Positions 27,641 through 35,953 of a stretch of 64,000 nt of DNA are shown one piece after another. The notes below the pieces were generated by a model. The model ran no database searches and had not been told where the DNA came from. It was given only the letters and a program-made list of their open reading frames with translations. Both the position numbers and the translations under genes were made by a program. Position 1 is the stretch's first letter, and each line of letters begins with the position of its first letter. This stretch comes from Flavimaricola marinus (lineage in GTDB: Bacteria; Pseudomonadota; Alphaproteobacteria; Rhodobacterales; Rhodobacteraceae): positions 248,001-312,000 of the forward strand of contig NZ_FXZK01000004.1 of assembly GCF_900184895.1 (NCBI RefSeq), given 5' to 3'.

Positions 27641-28086
27641 TCTATGTGGATGCCGATGCCTGCCCGGTGAAGGCCGAGGCGGAACGGGTGGCGACCCGCC
27701 ACGGGTTGCGGATGTTCGTCGTCTCGAACGGCGGTATCCGCCCGCAGCCCAACCCGCTGGTCGAGACCGTCATCGTGCCGGATGGCCCCGATGTGGCCGA
27801 TATGTGGATCGCGGACCGCGCGACAAAGGGCGATGTGGTGATTACCGGCGATATTCCTCTGGCGGCCCGCTGCATCGAGGCGGGTGCCCGGGTGGTCAAG
27901 CATAACGGTGAAGTTCTGAACGCCCGCAACATCGGCGGCATCCTGGCGAGCCGCGATCTGATGGCCGATCTGCGCGCCGCCGATCCGTTCCGGCAGGGTG
28001 GGGGGCGTCCGTTCTCGAAGGCGGATCGGGCCCGGTTTCTGGATACGCTGGAGCGCGAAGTGCGCGCGGCCGCCACTGATGTCTGA
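27637..28086 (+). CDS. YaiI/YqxD family protein (UPF0178)
   Basis: A 149-residue protein of the YaiI/YqxD family, a PIN/NYN-related fold. It begins [12 protein letters not shown] with the paired acidic residues, followed by [19 protein letters not shown] and a C-terminal [14 protein letters not shown] segment. A nuclease-like role is suggested by fold but has not been shown. The GTG start overlaps the fghA TGA by four bases. The stop codon lies inside the first unit of a four-unit minisatellite. Confidence 0.92.
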   Translation: MIYVDADACPVKAEAERVATRHGLRMFVVSNGGIRPQPNPLVETVIVPDGPDVADMWIADRATKGDVVITGDIPLAARCIEAGARVVKHNGEVLNARNIGGILASRDLMADLRAADPFRQGGGRPFSKADRARFLDTLEREVRAAATDV

Positions 28087-28130
28087 TCGGGCGTCTGACC
28101 CGGCGTCTGACCGGGCGACTGTTCGGGCGC
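28083..28130. repeat. 12-bp x 4 minisatellite starting at the yaiI stop
   Basis: Four abutting units: CTGATCGGGCGT (28083), CTGACCCGGCGT (28095), CTGACCGGGCGA (28107), CTGTTCGGGCGC (28119). The stop TGA of the upstream gene is part of unit 1, and a TGA recurs in units 2 and 3. Confidence 0.85.
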
Positions 28131-28196
28131 CGAAAGGCTTTCCTTCGGAATGGCCCTGCCGCTAGACTGCGCGGGTGCAGTAAAGAGGCAGACCCC

Positions 28197-28820
28197 ATGA
28201 CCAAGCCGCAAGCGGTGATCTTTGACATTGGCAACGTGTTGATCGAGTGGCAGCCCGAGCGGTTCTATGACCGCGCCATCGGCCGCGAGCGCCGTGAGGC
28301 GATGTTTGCGGCCATCGATCTGCACGCGATGAACGACAAGGTGGATCGCGGCGCGCATTTCCGCGAGACCGTCTATGCCGAGGCAGAGCTGTGGCCGGAC
28401 TGGACGCCCGAGATCCGCATGTGGCACGACCGCTGGATCGAGATGGCCGCCCCTGTGATCGACCATTCGGTCCGCCTGCTCCGCGCATTGCGCCGCAAGG
28501 GCGTGCCGGTGTTTGCCCTGTCGAATTTCGGCATCCAGACCTTCGAGATCGGTGAGGCGAACTATCCGTTTCTCGAAGAATTCGACCGCCGCTATATCTC
28601 GGGCCATATGGGCGTGATCAAGCCGGAGGCCGAGATTTACCGCATGGTCGAGGAGGATTGCGGCCTGCGCCCGGAGACCTTGCTCTTCACTGATGATCGC
28701 GCCGACAACATCGCTGCCGCCGAAGTCCGTGGCTGGCAAACCCACCTGTTCGACGGCCCCAAGGGCTGGGCGGCGCGCCTCGTGGCCGACGGCCTGCTGG
28801 ATGCGGAGGATGCGACATGA
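28197..28820 (+). CDS. HAD-IA family hydrolase (YihX-like)
   Basis: A 207-residue phosphatase-type HAD protein. Motif I is FDIGNVL (Asp10 nucleophile), with Gly at the usual second-Asp position, as in YihX-type sugar phosphatases. Motif II is ALSNFG, motif III Lys lies in GVIKPEAEIY, and motif IV is FTDDRADN. The substrate is unknown; YihX acts on glucose-1-phosphate. The stop overlaps the next start (ATGA), so it is co-translated with the ornithine cyclodeaminase homologue. Confidence 0.9.
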   Translation: MTKPQAVIFDIGNVLIEWQPERFYDRAIGRERREAMFAAIDLHAMNDKVDRGAHFRETVYAEAELWPDWTPEIRMWHDRWIEMAAPVIDHSVRLLRALRRKGVPVFALSNFGIQTFEIGEANYPFLEEFDRRYISGHMGVIKPEAEIYRMVEEDCGLRPETLLFTDDRADNIAAAEVRGWQTHLFDGPKGWAARLVADGLLDAEDAT

Positions 28821-29728
28821 CCCTGACCGTTATCCCATTTGCCGAGGGCGAGGCCTGCCTCGACTGGATCGATCTGACCCGCGCCATCGCGGCGGGCCAT
28901 GACCTGCCGGAGCCGAAGATCGCGGACGTCCTGCTCTATCGTGGCACCGACACCTTGCTCAATCGTTCGGCATGGATCGACGGGATGGGCGTTGCGGTCA
29001 AGGCCTGCACGATCATGCCCGGCAACCCGGCGCAGGGCCGGCCGATGGTGAATGGCGCGGTCAACCTGTTCTCGGACGAGACAGGCGCCCTAGAGGCCTT
29101 GGTCGATTTCCACCTCGTCACCAAGTGGAAGACCGCCGGCGACAGTCTGTTGGCCGCGACCCGGCTGGCCCGCCCCGACAGCAGGAAAATCCTGATCGTC
29201 GGCGCCGGGACCGTGGGCCGATCCTTGGTGGAGGCCTACGGCGCAGGCTTTCCGGGGGCGGAGTTCACCATCTGGAACCGCTCTGCCGAGGGCGCGTCCC
29301 GCTTTGCCGCCGAAGTGCCGGGCGTGCGTGTCGCCGATGATTTGCAGGCGGCCGTGGCCGAAGCCGACATCATCGCCTGCGCGACCATGTCCTCGGAGCC
29401 GGTGCTGCACGGGGCGTGGCTGCGCCCCGGCCAGCATGTCGATCTGATCGGGGCCTATCGCCCCGACATGCGCGAGGCCGACGACGAGGTGATGACCCGT
29501 GGCCGGATTTTCGTGGATGCGCTGGGCACCACCGTCGAGCATATCGGCGAGTTGATCGCCCCGATCGCCTCCGGCGCGATCGCCGCCACGGACATTACGG
29601 CCGATTTTCGCAATCTTGCCGCATTCACCCGTCAGAATGACGACATCACTGTATTCAAGAATGGTGGCGGCGCGCATCTGGATTTGATGGTCAGCCGCTA
29701 TATCCTCGATGCTTGGAGGGCGCGATGA
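28817..29728 (+). CDS. Ornithine cyclodeaminase / mu-crystallin family protein
   Basis: A 303-residue NAD(P)-dependent protein. The Rossmann region shows ILIVGAGTVGRSLVEAY (residues ~129-145), followed by DIIACATMSSEPVL and DLIGAYRPDMREADD, typical of the family, which covers ornithine cyclodeaminases, ketimine reductases and amino-acid dehydrogenases. The exact substrate cannot be assigned. It overlaps both neighbours by four bases, forming a tight HAD-ocd-hydrolase operon. Confidence 0.9.
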   Translation: MTLTVIPFAEGEACLDWIDLTRAIAAGHDLPEPKIADVLLYRGTDTLLNRSAWIDGMGVAVKACTIMPGNPAQGRPMVNGAVNLFSDETGALEALVDFHLVTKWKTAGDSLLAATRLARPDSRKILIVGAGTVGRSLVEAYGAGFPGAEFTIWNRSAEGASRFAAEVPGVRVADDLQAAVAEADIIACATMSSEPVLHGAWLRPGQHVDLIGAYRPDMREADDEVMTRGRIFVDALGTTVEHIGELIAPIASGAIAATDITADFRNLAAFTRQNDDITVFKNGGGAHLDLMVSRYILDAWRAR

Positions 29729-30654
29729 TCTGGCTGGTTCTGATTGCGATTCTGGCGGCAATCATCGCGTTGCCCTATGTGCTGGAGGCACGGCGCAGTG
29801 ACCCCGATCCGCGTGAGGCGACCGGACAGTTTGCCGAACTGAGCCAGGGCCGCACCCACTATCAATGGATCGGCCCAGTGCGCGGCCCGGTGGTGGTGGC
29901 GATTCACGGCCTGACCACCCCGTTGGACGTCTGGGAAGGCGTGGGCCGGGGCCTTGCCGGGTTTGGCTATCGCGTGCTGGTCTATGACCTCTTCGGGCGC
30001 GGCTGGTCGGAATCGGTGCCGGGCCGTCAGGATGCCGAATTCTTTGTTCAGCAGTTGGAAGACCTGCTCGAGGATCAGGGCCTGACCGACGACGTGACCC
30101 TCGTCGGCTATTCGCTGGGCGGCGCGATCGCGACCGCCTTTGGCGCTCGTCACCCCGAACGGGTGACGCGGGTGATCCTCCTGGCCCCCGCAGGGCTGGA
30201 TATGGAGGAAGACCCGGTTCACCGTTTCATGCGGCTTTGGCCCGTGGTGGGCGATTGGCTGCACGGCGTGTACGAGCCTGTGCGGATGCGCGCCGCGATC
30301 CTGCTGGGCAAGGATCCGAATGCCGACGTGCCCGATATGGACGTGGTCCAGTTGCGCGAGACCGGCCGCAAGGGGTTTTTCCCCGCGGTTCTGGCCGGCC
30401 GGCGCGGGCTCTTGGCGACGCGTCTGGTGGAAGAGCACAAGCGCCTGGGCCGCGAGGACGTGCCGGTGGTGGCGATCTGGGCCGCGGATGACAAGGTGAT
30501 TCCGATCAGCGGTCTGGGCAGTTTGGCGCAACTGAACCGCAATGCCCGCCAAGAGGTCGTCGAAGGAGCGGGCCACGGCATGATCTACACCCACGCCAAG
30601 GCCGTTCTCGAAGTGCTGCGCGACGTTCTGCGCGAAAGCTGGGGGTCGCGCTAG
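29725..30654 (+). CDS. Alpha/beta hydrolase with N-terminal membrane anchor
   Basis: A 309-residue protein. Residues 1-20 form a single hydrophobic anchor. The alpha/beta hydrolase core follows, with HGLTTPL (oxyanion), Ser130 in GYSLGG, the acid in WAADDKVI, and His in GAGHGM. Probably an esterase or lipase-like enzyme tethered to the inner membrane. ATG 29725 overlaps the ocd stop and has GGAGG upstream. Its own stop overlaps that of the convergent diguanylate cyclase gene. Confidence 0.9.
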   Translation: MIWLVLIAILAAIIALPYVLEARRSDPDPREATGQFAELSQGRTHYQWIGPVRGPVVVAIHGLTTPLDVWEGVGRGLAGFGYRVLVYDLFGRGWSESVPGRQDAEFFVQQLEDLLEDQGLTDDVTLVGYSLGGAIATAFGARHPERVTRVILLAPAGLDMEEDPVHRFMRLWPVVGDWLHGVYEPVRMRAAILLGKDPNADVPDMDVVQLRETGRKGFFPAVLAGRRGLLATRLVEEHKRLGREDVPVVAIWAADDKVIPISGLGSLAQLNRNARQEVVEGAGHGMIYTHAKAVLEVLRDVLRESWGSR

Positions 30655-31739
30655 GCCGCCTCCATGTAGACGCGGACGACGTTGCGCCCGTCTTGCTTGG
30701 CCTTGTAGAGCGCCTCGTCAGCCCGGGCGAACAGAGCGTCGAATTCATGGTAATCGGGCACCCAATAGACGCCGATGCTGATCGTGACGTCGATCTTCAT
30801 CTCTCCAATTGCGACCGGAGTTGACGCAACGGCGCTGCGGCACCGTTCCGCCACGGCGAAAGCCTGTTCCTTTGTCAGCCCGGTCTGAAGCACGACGAAT
30901 TCGTCTCCGCCGTGCCGGGCCAGATGATCCCTTGCCCGCAGGCAGCCGTTGACCCGCTTGGTCACCTCGCGGAGCACGGCATCCCCGGCGATATGCCCGT
31001 AGGTGTCGTTGATCTGCTTGAAACGGTCGATGTCAAAGCAGAGCATCGCCATCGCGTCCTTGCTGTTCTTGTTGGCGCAGACACCGGAGAGGATGTTCTG
31101 CATCCCGCGCCGGTTTGGCAAATTGGTGAGCGGATCCGTCTGGGCATCGAGTTGCAGCGCGGCGTGCTGTTTCATCATCAGGATTTCCCGCCGCAGCATC
31201 CCAGCCAGGATCACGCTGCCGCCAACATAGCAGAACGCCAACGTGGGCCCGAGTTCGATCAGCAGAAACGATCGCGACGGCTCTGGCAGCAGGAAACCGC
31301 CACCGAGGGACAAGGTGATCAGGCTTCCCAAGGCGAGATGGGATTTGAGCGGGCAGGACAGGTCAGGCTCCAGCCACTGCCGCCAGGCCATCCCCCCGGC
31401 CCCGGCCATCGTCATTGCCACGATCCCGGACAAAGCACCGTCGCCGCCAATCGCCATCCGGACGAGGATGGAAATGCCAAGGGTGGTTGCGCCACCGATC
31501 CAGCCAAAGTAGCCGAAGGACACGCCGATAAAGAGATTTCGCAGATCGACGATCACGCCTTCGCCGATGATGATCGGCGTCACCATGGAAATCATTGCCA
31601 CCATCCCGAACAATGCGCCCATTGTCAGCGACAAAAGGTATTGGTTCACAATCCTTCGACTGAGCACCCCGTAACTCGATGCCAGCAACCCCGCAATAAG
31701 GGCTTGAACAAGTTGGAGTACTGCTGAGAGATCCGGCAT
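30651..31739 (-). CDS. Membrane diguanylate cyclase (5TM-LYT-like sensor + GGDEF)
   Basis: A 362-residue protein. Residues ~5-185 hold six or so hydrophobic segments resembling the 5TM LytS-type sensor. Residues 195-360 are a GGDEF domain with an intact GGDEF at 277-281, so it should make cyclic di-GMP from GTP. RARD at 268-271, exactly five residues before GGDEF, is the RxxD inhibitory site, so product inhibition is expected. The membrane sensor ligand is unknown. GGAGGG stands just before the start. Confidence 0.93.
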   Translation of the reverse strand: MPDLSAVLQLVQALIAGLLASSYGVLSRRIVNQYLLSLTMGALFGMVAMISMVTPIIIGEGVIVDLRNLFIGVSFGYFGWIGGATTLGISILVRMAIGGDGALSGIVAMTMAGAGGMAWRQWLEPDLSCPLKSHLALGSLITLSLGGGFLLPEPSRSFLLIELGPTLAFCYVGGSVILAGMLRREILMMKQHAALQLDAQTDPLTNLPNRRGMQNILSGVCANKNSKDAMAMLCFDIDRFKQINDTYGHIAGDAVLREVTKRVNGCLRARDHLARHGGDEFVVLQTGLTKEQAFAVAERCRSAVASTPVAIGEMKIDVTISIGVYWVPDYHEFDALFARADEALYKAKQDGRNVVRVYMEAA

Positions 31740-31852
31740 AATTACCCTCCAAGAAACTGGAGAATAAATACAAAGACTATCCTTAATTGTGAGTTACCCG
31801 AACGGGGCGCAAATTCGACAAAATTTTTCTCAAAGACAAGAACAGTTTAAGT

Positions 31853-33088
31853 CTAGATTGGAACGGCCTGTTTTGTCTCTTTTATCGGCAGGTGGATGAC
31901 GGCGGAGAAGGCACCCACGGCGATCCCGATCCACCAGACGAGCACGTAATCTCCGGTCACGTCATAGAGCCTGCCGCCCAGCCAGACCCCGAGAAAGCTG
32001 CCCAATTGGTGCGAAAAGAAAACGATTCCATAGAGCGTGCCCATATACCGCAGACCGAATAGATGCGCGACGAGCCCGGACGTGAGCGGCACGGTCGCCA
32101 GCCAGAGGCTGCCCATGACCGAGGAAAAGATCACCACGCTGAGCGGTGTAATCGGGGTCAGGATGAACCACACCCCGATCACGGTCCGCGCGGTATAGAT
32201 GAAGGCCAGCAGATTCTTCTTGGCGTAGCGTTTTCCGGCCCAACCGGCCAAGAGAGTGCCCGCGATATTAAATACACCAATTAGAGAAATTGCGACCGCC
32301 CCTAGTGCAGAGGTGGTTGTAATCCCCATTCCGGCCAGAAATCCACCCGGTGTAATTGGTCCGCACATCTCGGTGATGAACGCGGGGAAATGCGCGGTGA
32401 TGAAGCCGAGTTGATAGCCGCAGGAAAAGAATCCCAGAAAAATCAACGTATAGGACGGATCCTTAAAGGCGCGCGTCAGCAGTTGCCCGATGCTTTCCTG
32501 CAATTCGAGTTTGCTGGCGGCTTCCGGCGAGCGCATGAATGGCAACGCCAGCAGCGAGCCAAGGATCATCACCGCAAAGATTGCGAAGACCGATTGCCAC
32601 CCCATTATCGACAACATCCACTCGGCCAGCGGCGGTCCGAAGATCTGCCCGCCCGATCCGGCGGCGGTGGCGACGGCCAGCGCCATCGACCTGTTTTCGG
32701 CGCTTGCGGCCCGTCCGACCACGGCGAGGATCACGCCGAACCCGGTCCCCGCGATGCCGAAGCCCACGAAGATCTCGTAGAACTGATGTGCGCCGGGGGT
32801 GGTCGCAGTCGTCGAGAGCAAGAGTCCCGCCGCGTAGGTGAGGGCGCCGATCACGATGGCCTTGCGGTCTCCGATCCGCTCGGCCAGTGCGCCGAAGATC
32901 GGCTGCCCGATCCCCCAAGCGAGGTTCTGAATGGCGATAGCCATCGAGAATTCCGCGCGCAGCCAGCCGAACTCCTCGGCGATCGGGATTTGAAACACCC
33001 CAAAGGCCGAGCGCACCCCGAAGCAGACGATCAGAATAATGCAACTGGCCAGCAAGACCGGCGAGAAGAGGGGGGCAGGGCGTGACAT
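31853..33088 (-). CDS. MFS transporter
   Basis: A 411-residue, 12-helix major facilitator. The loop 2-3 motif A is seen as GALAERIGDRKAI (residues ~65-77). The overall layout resembles the oxalate/formate antiporter and monocarboxylate branch, so an organic anion substrate is plausible but unproved. Fourteen bases upstream of its start lies a perfect 14-bp palindrome (33103-33116) that may be an operator. Confidence 0.88.
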   Translation of the reverse strand: MSRPAPLFSPVLLASCIILIVCFGVRSAFGVFQIPIAEEFGWLRAEFSMAIAIQNLAWGIGQPIFGALAERIGDRKAIVIGALTYAAGLLLSTTATTPGAHQFYEIFVGFGIAGTGFGVILAVVGRAASAENRSMALAVATAAGSGGQIFGPPLAEWMLSIMGWQSVFAIFAVMILGSLLALPFMRSPEAASKLELQESIGQLLTRAFKDPSYTLIFLGFFSCGYQLGFITAHFPAFITEMCGPITPGGFLAGMGITTTSALGAVAISLIGVFNIAGTLLAGWAGKRYAKKNLLAFIYTARTVIGVWFILTPITPLSVVIFSSVMGSLWLATVPLTSGLVAHLFGLRYMGTLYGIVFFSHQLGSFLGVWLGGRLYDVTGDYVLVWWIGIAVGAFSAVIHLPIKETKQAVPI

Positions 33089-33102
33089 GCTCTGACAGGA
33101 GC

Positions 33103-33116
33103 GCGGTTCGAACCGC
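33103..33116. promoter_or_regulatory. 14-bp palindrome upstream of the MFS gene
   Basis: GCGGTTCGAACCGC is a perfect palindrome without spacer, 15 bases before the MFS start codon. Position fits a repressor operator. No regulator gene sits next to it, so the protein that binds it is unknown. Confidence 0.35.
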
Positions 33117-33248
33117 TTGTCAATTGGCCGCGGAGGGCCTCAGTTGCAGATCCGGCGCGGAAGGCGTGGTCTGTGACCGCCGCCGTCCCGATATGGTCGG
33201 CGCGGCAGACGACGGGCGGGCGTGGGGACGTCGTCGGGTATGACCGCC

Positions 33249-34031
33249 CTAGGTGCGGCCATAGAACCCGAGCCTTTCCTTGGCCGAAAACTGCACACCG
33301 GGCGTCTCGAAATAGGAGAACACCGCGATGATCCGATCCTTGTCGCCTTTGACCGGGGTCACCCGGTGGGCCGTGTTCTTGCCCCGAAAGACGTTGAGCG
33401 TACCGGGGGCCAGACTGAGGCTGCGCTTGGCCGGGTCGTGGCCTCGCAACAACTTGGCGACGCCGTCGAAATTAGGGTCCGTTTCGGTCCGCAGATCGCT
33501 GCGGTATTCGAAGCTGCCGCCGGCGTCGGGGGCCTGCAACAGCAGGGTCGTGGTGAATTCAGAGCGGTCGAAGTGCCAGTTCAGCCCCTCGCCCGCCCGG
33601 TAGGCCATGACGTTGTGCCGCGCCAAGGCGTCGTCCATCTCGTAGAGCGCCGGTTTGTCCATGACGGCGGCCAGAAACGCCCGGAACGGCGCCCAGCGGT
33701 AAAGTTGGTCGAGCCCGCCGCCGATCTGATCAGCGCAGAGCGTGTGATTGACGGTCGTCACCTTGTGCAATGCCGGGTGATCCGGGGCGAGACCGTCGAC
33801 CGTATCGCGGAAATAGATGTTGTGACTGCGGCTGTGGGTGAAGGCTTCGGTGGCGAACCTGGGCCGCAGATCGTGGAGAATATCCTTGCAAGTTTGGGGT
33901 TTGAGGAACCCTTCGAGATTGAACATCCCCTCGGCGGCAAGTGCAGCCTTGCAGCGTTCGACGAGCGCGGTCCAACCGGAAGAGCCTTGGGCATCGAGGG
34001 GGAAATCGTCGAGGTTGATCAGGGATTCCAC
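33249..34031 (-). CDS. 2OG-Fe(II) oxygenase, HalD/BesD-like family
   Basis: A 260-residue protein. The iron-binding facial triad is His153, Asp155 (NWHFDRSEF) and His222 (NTAHRV); Arg233 in KDRIIAVFSY would bind 2-oxoglutarate. Overall it resembles the family that includes the amino-acid halogenases BesD and HalD. Those replace the Asp by Gly, whereas Asp155 is present here, so hydroxylation rather than halogenation is predicted. The substrate is unknown; free amino acids are plausible by family. It is divergent from zapE. Confidence 0.8.
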   Translation of the reverse strand: MESLINLDDFPLDAQGSSGWTALVERCKAALAAEGMFNLEGFLKPQTCKDILHDLRPRFATEAFTHSRSHNIYFRDTVDGLAPDHPALHKVTTVNHTLCADQIGGGLDQLYRWAPFRAFLAAVMDKPALYEMDDALARHNVMAYRAGEGLNWHFDRSEFTTTLLLQAPDAGGSFEYRSDLRTETDPNFDGVAKLLRGHDPAKRSLSLAPGTLNVFRGKNTAHRVTPVKGDKDRIIAVFSYFETPGVQFSAKERLGFYGRT

Positions 34032-34153
34032 GGGCGGCTCCTTTCAAGGTGCTGCGGCCAGCTTAGAGCCGCAGATCCCTCTCTGACCATCGGAAAACCG
34101 ACCTGCCGCCTCTGGGCCTTTTCCCTGCCCGATTGCCGCGCTAGGGAGGGGCC

Positions 34154-35221
34154 ATGAAAACGCTACACGAAGCCTATCAAGCCCGCGTCGACGCTGGCAA
34201 ATTGACCGCCGATCCTGTCCAGCTTGCAGTGCTGCCGCCGCTGGAGCGGGTGCGAGCGGAACTGGCGGTGCCGGTCAAGAAGGGCCTGTTCAAGAAGGCC
34301 CCGGAGCCGGTGCGCGGCGTCTATCTCTGGGGCGGGGTCGGCCGGGGCAAATCCATGCTGATGGATCTGCTCTACAACGAGGTGTCCGTGCCAAAGCAGC
34401 GGCGGCACTTTCATGCCTTCATGCAATGGGTCCATGCCGAGATGGGGGCCGCCCGCAAGCGCGGCGTCAATGACGCGATCGCCCCCGTGGCGGACAAGCT
34501 GGCCGGCGAGGTGCGTTTCCTCGCCTTTGACGAGATGCAGATCACCGATATCACCGATGCGATGCTGGTGGGCCGTCTGTTCGAGCGCCTCTTTGCCGCC
34601 GGTGTCACAGTGGTGACCACGTCGAACAGACCGCCGGATGATCTCTATAAGAACGGCCTCAACCGACAGCTTTTTATCCCGTTTATCAATATGATAAAGG
34701 AGAAGTGTCAAGTCGTCGAGCTGACCAGTGAAACCGATCACAGGCAAGGCAGATTGCAGGGAAGCCAACGCTATTTCACGCCTGTGGATGCCGAGGCGCG
34801 GGCGGCGATGGCCGAGATCTGGGAGGAGCTGACGCAAGGCCAATCCCACCCCCAAATCCTGCGGGTTCATGGCCGCGACGTCGAGATCCCGGCGTTTCAC
34901 AACGGTGTCGCGCGGGCCAGTTTCTATGACCTCTGCGGCCGGCCCCTGGGCCCTGCGGACTACCTTGCGCTGGCGGATGCCGCGCGGGTGGTTCTGATCG
35001 ACGACATTCCTCAGTTGAGCAGCGAAAACTTCAATCAGGCCAAGAGGTTCGTCACCCTGATCGACGCGCTCTACGAGGCCAAGGTGCGGCTGTTTTGCTC
35101 GGCTGCGGCGGCGCCGGATATGCTCTATGTGGAGGGCGAGGGATCGTTTGAGTTCGGCCGCACGGCGAGCCGTCTGAACGAGATGCAGGCCGCCGATTGG
35201 GGCAGCGCGCCGGAGGCGTAA
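34154..35221 (+). CDS. zapE: ZapE (AFG1-like) cell-division ATPase
   Basis: A 355-residue AAA+-type ATPase. Walker A is GGVGRGKSM (residues ~60-68), Walker B is FLAFDEMQI (~122-130), sensor 1 is VTTSNRPP, and the arginine region is LFCSAAA. ZapE/AFG1 associates with the Z ring in E. coli and with the mitochondrial inner membrane in eukaryotes. The family length is about 375 residues, so the gene is complete. In many alphaproteobacteria it lies near TCA-cycle genes, which is not the case here. Confidence 0.93.
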   Translation: MKTLHEAYQARVDAGKLTADPVQLAVLPPLERVRAELAVPVKKGLFKKAPEPVRGVYLWGGVGRGKSMLMDLLYNEVSVPKQRRHFHAFMQWVHAEMGAARKRGVNDAIAPVADKLAGEVRFLAFDEMQITDITDAMLVGRLFERLFAAGVTVVTTSNRPPDDLYKNGLNRQLFIPFINMIKEKCQVVELTSETDHRQGRLQGSQRYFTPVDAEARAAMAEIWEELTQGQSHPQILRVHGRDVEIPAFHNGVARASFYDLCGRPLGPADYLALADAARVVLIDDIPQLSSENFNQAKRFVTLIDALYEAKVRLFCSAAAAPDMLYVEGEGSFEFGRTASRLNEMQAADWGSAPEA

Positions 35222-35281
35222 CGCCCGCTCGGACGTGCCGCGACTCAACGGTTAATCGCCCAGAATCGGCTGCGGTATGCC

Positions 35282-35328
35282 GTCGGTGTGACGTCGGTAT
35301 CGCGTCGGTGTAGTTTGTCGGTATGCTG
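35282..35328. repeat. 11-13-bp x 4 degenerate minisatellite
   Basis: Four units each opening GTCGGT: GTCGGTGTGAC (35282), GTCGGTATCGC (35293), GTCGGTGTAGTTT (35304), GTCGGTATGCTG (35317). Units alternate GTGT and ATxx after GTCG. It lies in the 219-base gap between zapE and the P-loop kinase gene. Confidence 0.75.
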
Positions 35329-35440
35329 GTGTGACCGGACCGCGCGGTGCCGTCATTGAAGATTGACGGCCCGTTGCCCGGTTACCCGCGTCGACACCTG
35401 TGGGATTCGACAGACCACAACGCCAGATCGAGTTGCCGCC

Positions 35441-35944
35441 ATGTCCCATCCTCGTCCCGTTTTGCACATGATGTGCGGCAAGATCGCTTCGGGCAAATCG
35501 ACCCTCACCGCCAAGCTGGGTGCGGCGGAGGCCACGGTGGTCATTGCCGAGGACGCGTGGCTGAGTGCGCTCTATCCGGGGGAGGTGACCTCTGTTGCGG
35601 ACTTCGTGCGCTGCACTGGGAGAATCCGGCAGGTCGTTGGCCCGCATGTCGCGTCGCTGTTGAACGCCGGGGTGAGCGTCGTTCTGGATTTTCAGGCCAA
35701 CACGGTGGAGGCGCGTCAGTGGATGCGGGGCATCCTCGATCAGACCGGTGCGGATCATCAGCTTCACCATCTGGATGTGCCGGAGGCGGTGTGCCTCGAA
35801 CGGCTCCGCGCCCGCAATGCCGCCAGCGATCATCCGTTTGCGGCGACGGAGGCGCAGTTCCACCAAATCTCGAAGCATTTCGTGCCGCCTCAGCTAGACG
35901 AGGGCTTCAATATCGTGTTGCATCGCATAACAGCGGACAAGTGA
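35441..35944 (+). CDS. P-loop kinase-like ATPase (AAA_33/zeta-type)
   Basis: A 167-residue single-domain P-loop protein. The Walker A is GKIASGKST (residues 13-21). It continues with an EDAWLSALYPG segment, VVLDFQANT as Walker B-like strand, and a lid region with RLRARNA. This layout fits small-molecule kinases and zeta-toxin-like phosphotransferases. The phosphate acceptor is unknown. Start 35441 (MSHPRPVLHMMCG) matches the family opening; 26 upstream in-frame residues look non-coding. It lies 9 bases before the PD-(D/E)XK gene. Confidence 0.8.
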   Translation: MSHPRPVLHMMCGKIASGKSTLTAKLGAAEATVVIAEDAWLSALYPGEVTSVADFVRCTGRIRQVVGPHVASLLNAGVSVVLDFQANTVEARQWMRGILDQTGADHQLHHLDVPEAVCLERLRARNAASDHPFAATEAQFHQISKHFVPPQLDEGFNIVLHRITADK

Positions 35945-35953
35945 GGGGCCATC

